A stretch of DNA of 64,000 bases from Zygaena filipendulae (lineage: Eukaryota > Arthropoda > Insecta > Lepidoptera > Zygaenidae): contig OU015673.1 in the NCBI GenBank assembly GCA_907165275.2, positions 1,441,001-1,505,000 on the forward strand. The letters run 5' to 3'. The position numbers and the translations under genes were made by a program. Under the pieces are notes generated by a model. It was given only the letters and a program-made list of their open reading frames with translations, had not been told where the DNA came from and did not search any database. Below, one piece after another: positions 9,727 to 20,100 of the stretch (positions are counted from its first letter, which is position 1; each line of letters starts with the position of its first letter).

Positions 9727-10771
9727 GGGTCTACTCTAATTCAACGAAAAACAAAATTTCGTTTAAATTTCGTTCGTTCCTTACCATGGTTCTGTTAGTT
9801 TCGAAATTTCGTTGAAATTTCGTTGTAACTTCGTTTACTGACGTTTAAATTCTCTAAACCTACTCTAATCTAATAAAGTTACGAACGAAAATTAAAGTTT
9901 GACAGATGACTGTTCGGAATTTTAACCTAAAATTGACGAAACCAAAAGTGTTACCTTTTCATTTTCGTTTTAGTTGATTTTGATAAAAATTAATCCAAAT
10001 TTATGACACTTATACTCAAAATATAAAAAATTTTAGTACCTTATCCAATTGACATTCACAAGTGCTTATATTAGTAGATTAAAATATTATTATAGCATAC
10101 ATTTGGTTAAGTTTTATTTTTTCACATACCTATTTTTGTAAAATGGGAACAAATATTAAAAAAACAATCTCGATTTTAGGTATTTCTTTAATACTTCAAT
10201 GCATGTTACTTTTTCTCAACACAAAACCGAATTAGACAAAACGATATCCAAATGAAGACTGCGACTTGAAACTTTCATAGGGAATGTGTAATGTGTTTGC
10301 ATCGTAGCTATCTAAAAAAGCACTAGAAACATTTAAATATCACTTCAATCGAGAAACTATGAGAAACAAACTTAAAACTATTGAAAACTTTCGAAGAATG
10401 CAACAAAAATATTTACAAGTGACGACTGACAGCATTGTGATAATACGGATAAGTCTGGTTGTAATACGTTACTATAAACACCGTTCGTTAATTGTATACA
10501 ACTTAATTTAATCGTATATTTCATTGACCGTATTGTGATAATACGGATAATATCGTTGCCATACGTTACTATAAACAACGTTCGTTAATAGTATACAACT
10601 TAATTTAGTCGGTTATCAGTTATTGTTCATTCCATTCGTTCACGGAAATTGTTTATGGATTCGAATTTCTCGCTTGTATTCGAAAATGATATAGAGTACG
10701 GTCAGACACGAAACTTCGTTTAAATTTCGTTCGTTAACGAAGGTTCGTTTCGGAGAAAGAGAGTAGATACC
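9727..10771 (+). mobile_element. Copy 1 of the GGGTCTACTCT element
   Basis: A full-length forward copy. It contains two imperfect ~97-bp tandem units (about 10432-10525 and 10530-10620) built on TTGTGATAATACGGATA, ACGTTACTATAAACA and GTATACAACTTAATTTA. It ends GAGTAGATACC at 10771 and passes straight into the truncated copy 3. Confidence 0.8.
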
Positions 10772-10888
10772 CTGACGTTTAAATTCTCTAAGCCTACTCT
10801 AATCTAATAAAGTTACGAACGAAAATTACAGTTTGACAGATGACTGTTCGAAATTTTAACCTAAAATTAACGAAACCAAGGTATCTAC

Positions 10889-11921
10889 TCTCTTTCTCCG
10901 AAACGAACCTTCGCTAACAAACGAAATTTAAACGAAGTTTCGTATCTGACCTTACTCTATATCATTTTCGAACACAAGCGAGAAATTCGAATCCATAAAC
11001 AATTTCCGTGAACGAATGGAATGAACAATAACTGATAACCGACTAAATTCTGTTGTATACTATTAACGAACGTTGTTTATAGTAACGTATGACAACCATT
11101 ATTTTCGTATTATCACAATACAGTCCATGATATAAACGATTAAATTAAGTTGTATACAACGAACGGTGTTTATAGTAACGCGAACGTAACCACCAGACTT
11201 ATCCGTATTATCACAATACTGTCAGTCGTCACTTGTAAATATTTTTGTTGCATTCTTTGAAAGTTTCAATAATTTTAAGTTTGTTTCTCATAGTTTCTCA
11301 AGTGAAGTGATATTTAAATGTTTCAAGTGCTTTTTTCGATAGCTACGATGCAAACACATTACATATTCTTTATGAAAGTTTCAAGTCGCAGTCTTCATTT
11401 GGATATCGTTTTGTCTAATTTGCTTTTGTGTTGAAAAAGAGTAACATGCATTGAAGTATTAAAAAATACCTAAAATCGAGATTGTTTTTTTAATATTTAT
11501 TCCCATTTTACAAAAATAGGTAGGTGAAAAAATAAAACTTAACTAAATATATGATAAAATAATATTTTAATCTACTAATATAAGCACTTGTGAATGTCAA
11601 TTGGATGAGGTACTAAAAATTTTTATATTTTGAGTATAAGTGCCATAAATTTGGATTAATTTTTATCAAAATCAACTAAAACGAAAATGAAAAGGTAACA
11701 CTTTTGGTTTCGTTAATTTTAGGTTAAAATTTCGAACAGTCATCTGTCAAACTTTAATTTTCGTTCGTAACTTTATTAGATTAGAGTAGGTTTAGAGAAT
11801 TTAAACGTCAGTAAACGAAGTTACAACGAAATTTCAACGAAATTTCGAAACTAACAGAACCATGGTAAGGAACGAACGAAATTTAAACGAAATTTTGTTT
11901 TTCGTTGAATTAGAGTAGACC
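10889..11921 (-). mobile_element. Copy 2 of the GGGTCTACTCT element, inserted in copy 3
   Basis: A full-length reverse copy. CCAA stands on both sides. Removing it together with one CCAA restores the GAAACCAAAAGTG sequence of copy 1, so this is a clean transposition event. Confidence 0.85.
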
Positions 11922-11925
11922 CCCA

Positions 11926-12751
11926 AAAGTGTTACCTTTTCATTTTCGTTTTAGTTGATTTTGATAAAAATTAATCCAAATTTATGGCACTTATACTCAA
12001 AATATAAAAATTTTTAGTACCTCATCCAATTGTCATTCACAAGTGCTTATATTAGTAGATTAAAATATTATTTTATCATACATTTAGTTAAGTTTTATTT
12101 TTTCACCTACCTATTTTTGTAAAATGGGAACAAATATTAAAAAAACAATCTCGATTTTAGGTATTTCTTTAATACTACAATGCATGTTACTCTTTTTCAA
12201 CACAAAAGTAAATTAGACAAAACGATATCCAAATGAAGACTGCGACTTGAAACTTTCATAAAGAATGTGTAATGTGTTTGCATCGTAGCTATCGAAAAAA
12301 GCACTTGAAACATTTAAATATCACTTCACTTGAGAAACTATGAGAAACAAACTTAAAATTATTGAAACTTTCAAAGAATGCAACAAAAATATTTACAAGT
12401 GACGACTGACAGTATTGTGATAATACGGATAAGTCTGGTGGTTACGTTCGCGTTACTATAAACACCGTTCGTTGTATACAACTTAATTTAATCGTTTATA
12501 TCATGGACCGTATTGTGATAATACGAAAATAATGGTTGTCATACGTTACTATAAACAACGTTCGTTAATAGTATACAACTGAATTTAGTCGGTTATCAGT
12601 TATTGTTCATTCCATTCGTTCACGGAAATTGTTTATGGATTCGAATTTCTCGCTTGTGTTCGAAAATGATATAGAGTAAGGTCAGATACGAAACTTCGTT
12701 TAAATTTCGTTCGTTAACGAAGGGTCGTTTCGGAGAAAGAGAGTAGATACC
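11926..12751 (+). mobile_element. Copy 3 of the GGGTCTACTCT element, right part
   Basis: It continues at 'AAAAGTGTTACC' after the CCAA duplication and runs to GAGTAGATACC. Its left part (10772-10888) begins at CTGACGTTTAAATTC. About 110 bp of the normal left end is therefore missing at the join with copy 1. Confidence 0.8.
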
Positions 12752-12839
12752 CAGGTGCAAACCAGTACAATCTTCGAAATTATTCAATCAATTATACACA
12801 AAATCCAATATAAATAATCATTAACGCAAAAGTCTTCGC

Positions 12840-13042
12840 ACTTCTATAAAAACTTTGCCCCATTTTTCACCCCCTTAGGGGTAGAATTTTGAAAAATCTT
12901 TTCTTATCGAATGCCTACGTCATACAAATACTTTGCAAGTTTCAGGTCTCTACAATCAGCGGTTTAGGCTGTTCAATGCACAGCCTAAACCGCTGATGAC
13001 CGTCAGTCATTCAGGACAAAGCTTTTTATATCTATAAATTAT
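12840..13042 (-). mobile_element. Helitron-like fragment, second subfamily (B)
   Basis: It shares 'ACTTTGCCCC', 'CACCCCCTTAGGGG', 'GGTCTCTACAATCAGCGG' and 'CAGGACAAAGC' with 29667-29963 and 33784-34025. Within it, 12955-12997 has become a perfect 18-bp-arm hairpin not found in the relatives. Confidence 0.6.
12955..12997. repeat. Perfect 18-bp hairpin
   Basis: The arms ATCAGCGGTTTAGGCTGT and ACAGCCTAAACCGCTGAT pair without mismatch across a 7-nt loop. Confidence 0.9.
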
Positions 13043-13221
13043 TATTATTTGAATCTATTGTGGTCACTGTTCAAACTTATATTAATCTAACGTGTTCGGA
13101 CTCAGGATACTTATAAAAATACAAAACAGATATAATATAGATAGATAATATACAGAAGTATAAGTAATGTTACTTAAACCAATATAACTACCAAATAAAA
13201 AAAAATATATTCAGTAGGTAC

Positions 13222-13474
13222 TTAATTTACCGCCGCACTCAGAGTCGACTTTAATGATTACTTAGTTAAGTATAGATTTTTAAAACAAAACTGCCGCCAT
13301 CAGACAAGTTCAATAAATTAATGTTAATTGGCATTTAACTAATTAAGTTACATCTCATTAAATGCCAATTAACATTAATTTACTGAACTTCTCTGATTGC
13401 GGCAGTTTTGTTTTATAAATCTATACTTAACTAAGTAATCATTAAAGTCGACTCTGAGTGCGGCGGTAAGTTAA
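13222..13474. mobile_element. Foldback MITE with ~110-bp arms
   Basis: TTAATTTACCGCCGCACTC at the left is mirrored by GAGTGCGGCGGTAAGTTAA at the right. The arms continue through GTCGACTTTAATGATTACTT and GAT(T)TATAAAACAAAACTGCCGC to a ~30-bp centre. TTAA at both extremities (13222-13225, 13471-13474) suggests a TTAA target, as used by piggyBac or Kolobok elements. No coding capacity is present. Confidence 0.85.
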
Positions 13475-14455
13475 TCTGATCATCTAAGTATGTTTTCATT
13501 GGGGTATTATCCTCAGTAAATACAGGTAAATAAATATTATATTATGGAATTACCAAATTACGTCGCTGTTTGAAAATAAATTGCGTTGGTGCTTTAATTA
13601 CTATATCATCTATGCAATTATCATGTTTCTAGAACAAAATTATTAGCCTCAATAAAAATAATCAAAAAATAATTATTACATACATACTCATTCTCGAAAC
13701 AGCTGTCCTGTCATATTATTAAAAGATTTACAACAAACATTACAATAATAACATTATTACACAGAGAGAACACAGGTTTTTTTTTTTTGACAAAACGGCC
13801 ATAAAGCTTGCTTTAATATCCATTAATAACCCATAAAACGTCATTAATTATACTTAATGGTTTCTAAGGTGACACATACGTGCGTCGAGTCGCAACTTTG
13901 TGTGTAAAGCTGTCCCACGCAGTCCACCGTGACGGCGGTTTTGACCGAATTTGTAAGTGTTAGATCGTGAATATTTTTGGTGATTTAGCGAATTCCTGCG
14001 GTCGAACCAAGTGTCTGAATGCCTAATAGGCTATAATTAATTGCTGGACATTTTTTTGAGATTGCTAGTCTGAGAGAGCTTGGTGGGCTGTAACACGTTT
14101 TTAAGTGCTAGCTGAGGTAGAGTGTAAGTTCTGGTATCAAATAGCGAACCTTTTCGGGGGTCGATTAAGGAATATTTATTTTACAAATAGACCACAGTGC
14201 AAGGCCCTCTAAACACGTCAATCTGTTTTATAATAGAACCTTTTTAATGACTCAACAACGTTCAGCCGAAACTGCTGCAGCAAAATACATGGAAGTTGGC
14301 ACAGAATTCCTTTAATGCGTGCATCATGAAAGATCTTTGAGAAATTCACCTCATAAGGAGATTAAAAGTGGAGTGGAAATTTTTGAGCATTGTTACTATT
14401 GCCTCCATATTTTATCTTTATAATGACGTCTTCCGCCTGAACGGTATATTATATA
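13475..14455. other. Non-coding stretch, low-repeat in its second half
   Basis: 13475-13800 is AT-rich. 13860-14110 is GC-richer and matches none of the repeat families in this window. It contains CCACCGTGACGGCGG and a splice-donor-like GTAAGT (13953-13958). This could be a promoter or 5' exon, but no long frame supports it. Confidence 0.35.
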
Positions 14456-14670
14456 CTAGTTGTGCCCCGCGCTTTCACCCGCGTTAATTTCAGAGTTCCT
14501 GCGGGAATTCCGGGATAAAAAATACCCTATGTGTTAATCTGATGTATAAGCTATATTATTGTAAAGCTAGATTTAAATCTATCCAATAGTTTTTGCGTGA
14601 AAGAGTAACAAACATCCATCCATCCATTCATACATACTTACAAACTTTCGCGTTTATAATATTAGTAGGA
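14456..14670 (-). mobile_element. Helitron, near full length
   Basis: A complete reverse copy from TCC...ATAATATTATAAACGCG to CTAG with short (ATCC)n. It differs from 5202-5443 mainly by a shorter microsatellite. Confidence 0.85.
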
Positions 14671-15612
14671 AAAGAAGAAAAAGAGAGATGATCCCTCTCT
14701 TTTTTTTTTCATTTTATTAAAAGGGCTTTGTCACTTAGTGACCATATCGTGACAAAGACAAAGATATAATCATTTATTAAAGGCTAAATCCACTAAATAT
14801 ATCCTTCCCTGACTACCTCTTCTCCTCAGTTAGTGTAACAAACCATAATACGACTAAACGTCTCGATATCCACATGAATACTTCTACAACATTGTTACAA
14901 GCCTTGTTAGGCTTGTAAGCGATATGTAAGTGATATCCAACGTTTCTTCGAAGCAGTCTCTACCTACACAGGGTGTGTACCTCTTAAGAGGAAATGCGTT
15001 CTTGAAAATATTTGAAGAATAAAATTTTAAAAAATCTATTGTAATCTCCAATCTCTCTGAATAGAGCGTGAGGGAGACAACTGCAGCTCGGACTAATTAT
15101 ATTATTGTATAATGTATAGGTATACCTATGTAAAAATAGACGAATTTTTATATTCTTTTATTTTTACATCCAAAACTGCTCGGTTTTTTTTTTAAATCAT
15201 ATAGTAGGTACTATATCTTTAGTTATGTTTGTTTTTTTTACTTTTATCATTATAGGTACGTACCATACAATCTATATCTGCCTTTGCCATGCTCCTACGC
15301 TATTTTCTTTTTTTTTTTTTCATAAAACCATTTTAAGAACCAAGAACATTCTGAAATTACTTATATTGCCCAGTTAGGTAGGTACATCGCCGTCATCAGG
15401 CAATCAGGAAACGATAAATATTAATATAAAAAAAATTTGTATTTGTATAAAATTTAGCGAACAAACTTAGCAAATAATTATGATAACTAAAATAATAATG
15501 ACTATAATACTTTAATGTGGCAAAAATTTTTATTTTTCTCTAGCGTATAAAATATACATATCTATGTCAAAGAAAATATAATGTGAATATGTTTGTATCA
15601 TTTTGTATGGTA
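14671..15612. other. AT-rich non-coding stretch
   Basis: Poly(T) runs and short AT repeats are present. No gene or clear repeat boundary was found. Confidence 0.3.
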
Positions 15613-15848
15613 TATAAATGGACATAGATATCGACACTGAAGAAACTTTGAGTCCCTAAATCGCGTTTTAAATTAATAGCGCCATTTCAAGTTAACATTT
15701 TTTTATGTTGTACATTTTGTTGGTATTTAAACAATGTAATAAGGTAAACACTTAATTGAAAAACGTTCTATAACTCTCAATAAAGCGTTCTGTATCAGTA
15801 AATGAATTTGGTAGTTTTTAAAACTACCATGTTATTGCTTATCGGCGC
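15613..15848. mobile_element. ~240-bp MITE (GGACATAGATAAGC family), diverged copy
   Basis: It shares 'TAGCGCCATTT', 'AAACAATGTAATAAGGTAAA', 'CGTTCTATAACTCTCAATAAA' and 'TGTTATTGCTTATC' in order with 36706-36955 and 48988-49232. Confidence 0.7.
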
Positions 15849-15855
15849 GCCCAGA

Positions 15856-16638
15856 AGATCGACTTTTGAATCGCTCTAATAGGCTATTTGACTAATTTTT
15901 TTTTAGTCCGTCTTGTAGATTAATAAAAAATATTGGACACGTATCTTTTTCTTTTTTTACGTAATCAAAAAATAACAGAGATACATTGAGTTGAAATTTC
16001 GCGTGACGTCACTAACTAGTGCAGTTTGTATGGCGGATTGTGGCGGTAAGTGACGTCACGAGCCCCCACCCTAAACTTTAATGCGCTTTATCTCTGTGTA
16101 TTTTGATTTATTTGAAAAATAAAAAAATACGTGTCTAATGATTTTTAATTTTCAAAAAGACGGACTAATTAATTTTTTGATTCTCATAAGTTGTCAACAT
16201 CCCTATTGCTACTCACACATGGAATCGCAAGATTCGCATGCGAATGTGTGAAATTGTAAAGTTGTTTTGAAATTTCATTGCACGTGAATTCTGCAACGAG
16301 TGGGTCGGGTCGGACCACTCTTATTTGAATTCATCGATCGAAAGTTTGACGTTTAGTGGCATAATGTCATTTTCATAATTTGACATGATTGATAGTTTGA
16401 CAACATCAAGAACGTTTCGTTTCAAGTCCGATTAAGTACCGTTTTATGAAAATCTATGAAAGTTACCTTCCGGTTTTTAAATATTCTGCGTCAAATGAAA
16501 CAAATCTAAAGGAGTTTCAGAAAACAGCAACACCGTATTCGAATGATTCAAAAATATGACAAAATGGGATTCAGTGAATTTAATTTCACTTGTGAATTAA
16601 TTTCACATAAGATATTCGAGCGATTCAAAAGTCGATCT
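15856..16638. mobile_element. MITE with 21-bp perfect terminal repeats, interrupted
   Basis: AGATCGACTTTTGAATCGCTC (one base over 20 split here as AGATCGACTT + TTGAATCGCTC) at the left is the exact reverse complement of 16618-16638. A CRE-bearing MITE occupies about 15880-16205, leaving a ~455-bp host element. An internal partial palindrome lies near 16212-16250 (GCATGCGAATGTGTG). Confidence 0.75.
15880..16205. mobile_element. CRE-bearing MITE, reference copy
   Basis: This is the least disturbed copy of the family. It starts with GGCTATTTGACTAA and TTTTAGTCCGTC, followed by ACACGTAT. Two TGACGTCA octamers follow at 16004-16011 and 16051-16058. The right half carries 'AAATACGTGTC' and 'GACGGACTAATTAA'. 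There is no coding capacity. The octamer is the consensus CREB/ATF site. Confidence 0.75.
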
Positions 16639-16837
16639 CCAGACTGTGTTTCGTCTTAAGTATCAAACACTACAAAGTGATGCCAATTGCGAATAGGTAT
16701 AAACCGACTACATCCACTCGGGTCCAGTTACAGCGAAGAGTGTTGAACGATGTGTTTCATACAATGTACAATGTGACTTCGAAACTTAACCAAATTTGTA
16801 AGGACCAACGTTTGAGCTAAACCTTTTTCAGTACCTA

Positions 16838-17030
16838 ATCTTTACTATTAAAAATGCGAATATAAGTTTGTTTGTTTGTTACGATTTCACGCCTTAACTA
16901 CGCAACCGATCGTCATCAAATTTTGCGTACAAGTTGTCAGGAGTACAAGGAAGGACACAGGGTACTTTTTATCCTGGAATCTCTGAGGGAACTCCGAAAT
17001 AGACGCCGGTGAAACCAGCGGGTATCGGCT
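16838..17030 (+). mobile_element. Helitron, end eroded
   Basis: It carries 'TACGATTTCACGCC', 'GTTGTCAGGAGTAC' and 'ACTTTTTATCCTGGAAT', then 'GGTGAAACCAGCGG'. The CTAG terminus is not recognisable. Confidence 0.65.
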
Positions 17031-17590
17031 CGTAATATTATATTGTATTTTATTTATTTCTTTACTAGCAGCCGTTCGTCCAATTTCTGAAGCAACTGTA
17101 GAAGGTTTCTTTAAATAAAGTACCTAGTTTAAAATTAATTTATCAAGCAGCGTGCACATAATATTACTGATAAGTACGTCAGTGCGTAGATATTAACTAC
17201 ATATACATATACTATTCTAAAAATTAAAGTTTTATTTCTAAAATTTGCAATTTTTGGTCGTACATAAAGTCGGCTACTTTGTGTTTGACCGCGGTCCCTG
17301 ACCCCACATAATGACCTCAAAAGGGAACATAAACATAATATTTTGTCTGTATTACCTATCGGTATGATAATAAATTGAGTAAGTATGCTAATTACAATAT
17401 ATATTACAACTTAATAGAGGAAATAACTAAGTAGCAACCATTAATCTACATTTATATGTGGTCATTTTGTACAATCAATATGAGTAAGGTTCTTTTACCG
17501 TGTAAAAAGGAGAATGTGCATAAAAATATAGATTTAATTTTAATTACTGCAACTTTTATTATTCTATTATTATTTTTTTCGTTTATTTAG
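17031..17590. other. AT-rich sequence upstream of a candidate exon
   Basis: No open frame or repeat was recognised. The last ~50 bases form a pyrimidine-rich tract leading into the splice acceptor at 17589-17590. Confidence 0.4.
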
Positions 17591-17649
17591 GACAACAACA
17601 GCAACAAGACAGCTACTCCTTGGAAAGAGTACCTTTTTCTGGATAAAAA
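17591..17649 (+). CDS. Candidate internal 59-nt exon of an unidentified gene
   Basis: The stretch is bounded by a strong acceptor (pyrimidine-rich tract, then CGTTTATTTAG) and a consensus donor (AAAAA then GTAAGT). Its base composition changes sharply from the surroundings: CAACAACAGCAACAAGACAG then a mixed coding-like segment. Two frames stay open across it. Frame 1 reads DNNSNKTATPWKEYLFLDK. Frame 2 reads TTTATRQLLLGKSTFFWIK. Frame 3 begins QQQQQDSYSLE but stops at TAA just before the donor. I do not recognise the protein. No partner exon was identified in the window, so flanking introns would be long. The call rests on the paired splice signals alone and may be chance. Confidence 0.4.
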
Positions 17650-18059
17650 GTAAGTATTGATATTGATATATTTATTCGTAATATTCATTACATGTCATAT
17701 TATAAAGTATATAAATATTAAATGTTTGCACATTATTAATAAATTACATTTCAATTGGATCAGTGTATAAATTGAATAATAAAATTAAAATAAATGTCAA
17801 AAAGGTGAAAATAAGTAGGTATGTCAATGAACATAACAAAAACATAATACATACTATCAAGTAAATAGTAGTTACAAATAAATACTAAGTCAAACTTAAT
17901 TCTATAAATTCTTCGTAGCTGTAAAACGACTGTATCCTTTTCTGTAGGTACCCCTGACTGAAAAAAGGCAGGCGAGGTTTAATGTTGATCAGTTAAGAAG
18001 TTAAGGCATGAAAGCGTAACAAACAAACTCACATTGGAATTTATAATAATGCTAGCTAG
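17650..18059. other. AT-rich non-coding stretch
   Basis: It contains a Helitron scrap near 17975-18045 (GATCAGTTAAGAAGTTAAGG, GCGTAACAAACAAACTC). Nothing else was seen. Confidence 0.35.
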
Positions 18060-18235
18060 CTAGTTCCTCACAGTTTCACCTGCGATACTGTCGGAGTTCC
18101 TACGGGAATTCCAAAATAAAAATACCCTATGTTCTGTTCCCTGACAACGTGTACGCAAAATTTCATGATGATCAGTTGAGCCGTTGAGGCGTGAAAGCGT
18201 AACATACAAACTACATTCCTATTTATAACATTAAG
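18060..18235 (-). mobile_element. Helitron, diverged
   Basis: The CTAG end, hairpin remnant and 'GGAATTCCCG'-like core (here GGAATTCCGTAGG on the minus strand) are present. The 5' end is eroded to CCTTAATGTTATAAA. Confidence 0.7.
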
Positions 18236-18467
18236 GACTAAGGATGCAATAATGCGTATTGTATGTCCGTATGTTTGTTTGCGCTTATGTTTATGGAGTT
18301 GTAAGCCCTATAAGTCGGAGTCAATTATCGTGTAGAACAAACTGTGTGGAGCAGCGACGCTCCTACGCGGTAAATGCGTTGCACCTAGCACGGCACGACC
18401 AGTGTGGAAGCGGCTTTAGCTTTAATTTCTTTTTTTAATAGGTATAAGCACCAGCCAGTTATACCTA

Positions 18468-18700
18468 ACTAGTGCCCGCTGTTTCACGCGCATTAATTTC
18501 GGAGTTCCCGCAGGAATTCCGGGATGAAAACCACCCTAAGTCCTTTCCTGTACTCCTGACAACCAAATTTTTTGTTAGGACTCACAGAGAAGTTCATCCG
18601 AGAGTATTTCCCTTTATATCAGGATTTATAACGCACCAAAGTTTCATCACAACTCATAGAGAACAAACATACAAAATTCATGTTTATTTTTGTGGATAAT
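18468..18700 (-). mobile_element. Helitron, diverged copy
   Basis: The 3' third (ACTAGTGCCCGCTGTTTCAC, GGAATTCCGGGATGAAAA) is clear. The rest is altered. Confidence 0.6.
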
Positions 18701-19689
18701 AATATTATGTATATATGTATAATGCTTGGACATTATATGTATGGGCGTAAGAGCTAAAAGATACCCTGTTCTGGCTGTTGGGTGAAAAAAATTGCGTCTG
18801 CAATTTCAATTGATCATATTATTAATAAATGCTCAATTTTCTACAATTAAATTACATTGTAGAAAATATAAAAAATCGATGTAACAAGCAAGACGTAAAA
18901 GTGTTTTTTTTTTTCACTCGAACTTTTATAATGCTTTTTCTCATATCAAGCTTTTTCAGAATTTCAACTTCAAATGTCTGATAAAAAAAACTGTTCTAGT
19001 TTTTGAATATCTTTTCAATCCTTACTATCGATTGACTTCTAGATACCGAATCTAGTCTTAAGTCAATACCCCACTACTGGTACCTTTTTAGGTGGACGCC
19101 CACATATTATTAAACTCCACCTGGTCCTAAACAAAGTAGAAGTGTTACGGAAGTTCGTTACGCATTTCCGTTCGGTCATGGTTAAAAGTCATCCGGTTTG
19201 TGTAGCCTAAAGGCACCTAAAGCTCGCTCCACACTATGCGCCCCGCGCGCGCGTCTGTCAAACGTTTTTATTAAACGGAGAATAAGTTATCTGAGTTATC
19301 ATAATCTAACAAAAGATCACAATAGACTGTTACAGCATCATCAATATATTACTAGTCGCACCGCGACCGGACGCGCTTGATACTTACACTTTACAGTAGG
19401 TAGGTACTTAGTTAGAGTTGAGTCCCGACATGGACTATTTAAAATATCTATGGTACTGAGAGTGGGGGCGAAAATCAAAACAGAGGTCGTAAAAAAGATA
19501 GCTTCGTTCATTTGTCCGTTCAGAAATTTCTCTTTTTCAAAAAGTAAACTTTCGACGCGGTGAATAACTTCTATTTATTATATTTTTTCAAAGCGATGAA
19601 TTCGAAATCTTTTAAATATTTTTGCAGTTATTAAAATTTTCAAGGGGACCACAAAAAACATTACGAAAAATCAATCAGTTAACCAAAAA
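18701..19689. other. Non-coding stretch with degraded repeats
   Basis: A CTCGCTCCACACTATGCGC block near 19220 resembles the MITE at 31040-31152. A sequence of the type TGATAC...TACAGTAGG follows. No gene was found. Confidence 0.3.
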
Positions 19690-19885
19690 ACACTCTTAAT
19701 TGGAGAACACCGAAGGATCAGCTCGACTTGCGCACACAACAAACCGCCACTGCGAAATTAAAATGTCATATACAGCATAATAAAACACCAGCATAATCCA
19801 CTTTCAAAAATTTTTTACCGACACCAAAATAAATGACGGAAGCGCCATTTTCGATTCCCGCCAAAACCTCTCTCATCTAGTCCCT
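19690..19885. repeat. Second copy of the 4785-4985 repeat
   Basis: ACACCGAAGGATCAGCTCGA, CATATACAGCATAATAAAAC and 'AAATAAATGACGGAAGCGCC' follow in the same order as in the first copy. Confidence 0.5.
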
Positions 19886-19959
19886 CTACCTGTCTCTTTT
19901 GTTTGCATTTTAGAGACGGTAATCTGAAGTATCAAGACGTAACGATCCGGTCGTAGACA

Positions 19960-20100
19960 CCAACCGGTACAATCCCAGAATCACGGAGGTGTTAGCTGCG
20001 TGAATTACCGGCGCAGCGGGGGTCGGAGCGCCCCGGCCCCCGCCGCCCCCGTCCCGCCACACTCCCAACCAGCGGGGAGCTGATCACGGGTTTCTAAGAA
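19960..20100. other. GC-rich island
   Basis: About 140 bp is strongly GC-rich in an otherwise AT-rich context. Its centre is a G-tract followed by C-tracts (GCAGCGGGGGTCGGAGCG, then CCCCCGCCGCCCCCGTCC). No open frame supports a gene. It resembles none of the repeats in the window, so a regulatory island or an unshared repeat are both possible. Confidence 0.4.

Larger units (their letters stand above)
9727..12751. mobile_element. Nested forward/reverse/forward complex of one ~1.04-kb DNA transposon
   Basis: Three copies of one non-coding element alternate in orientation: 9727-10771 (+), 10889-11921 (-), and a third (+) split between 10772-10888 and 11926-12751. The element starts GGGTCTACTCT and ends GAGTAGATACC. 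CAGG flanks the whole complex (9723-9726, 12752-12755). CCAA flanks the reverse copy exactly where the uninterrupted copy has a single CCAA. This fixes a 4-bp target duplication, compatible with Chapaev, Academ or Sola-like superfamilies. No transposase frame is present. The two ends share direct, not inverted, TTCGTTTAAATTTCGTTCGT blocks beside short imperfect terminal repeats. Confidence 0.85.

Noticed and set aside
9727..12751. CRISPR-like or centromeric satellite array
   Set aside because: Only three copies in alternating orientation, with target duplications. Transposition explains it.
19198..19380. 60-codon basic protein
   Set aside because: Non-ATG start, and its first part matches a MITE-like repeat end.
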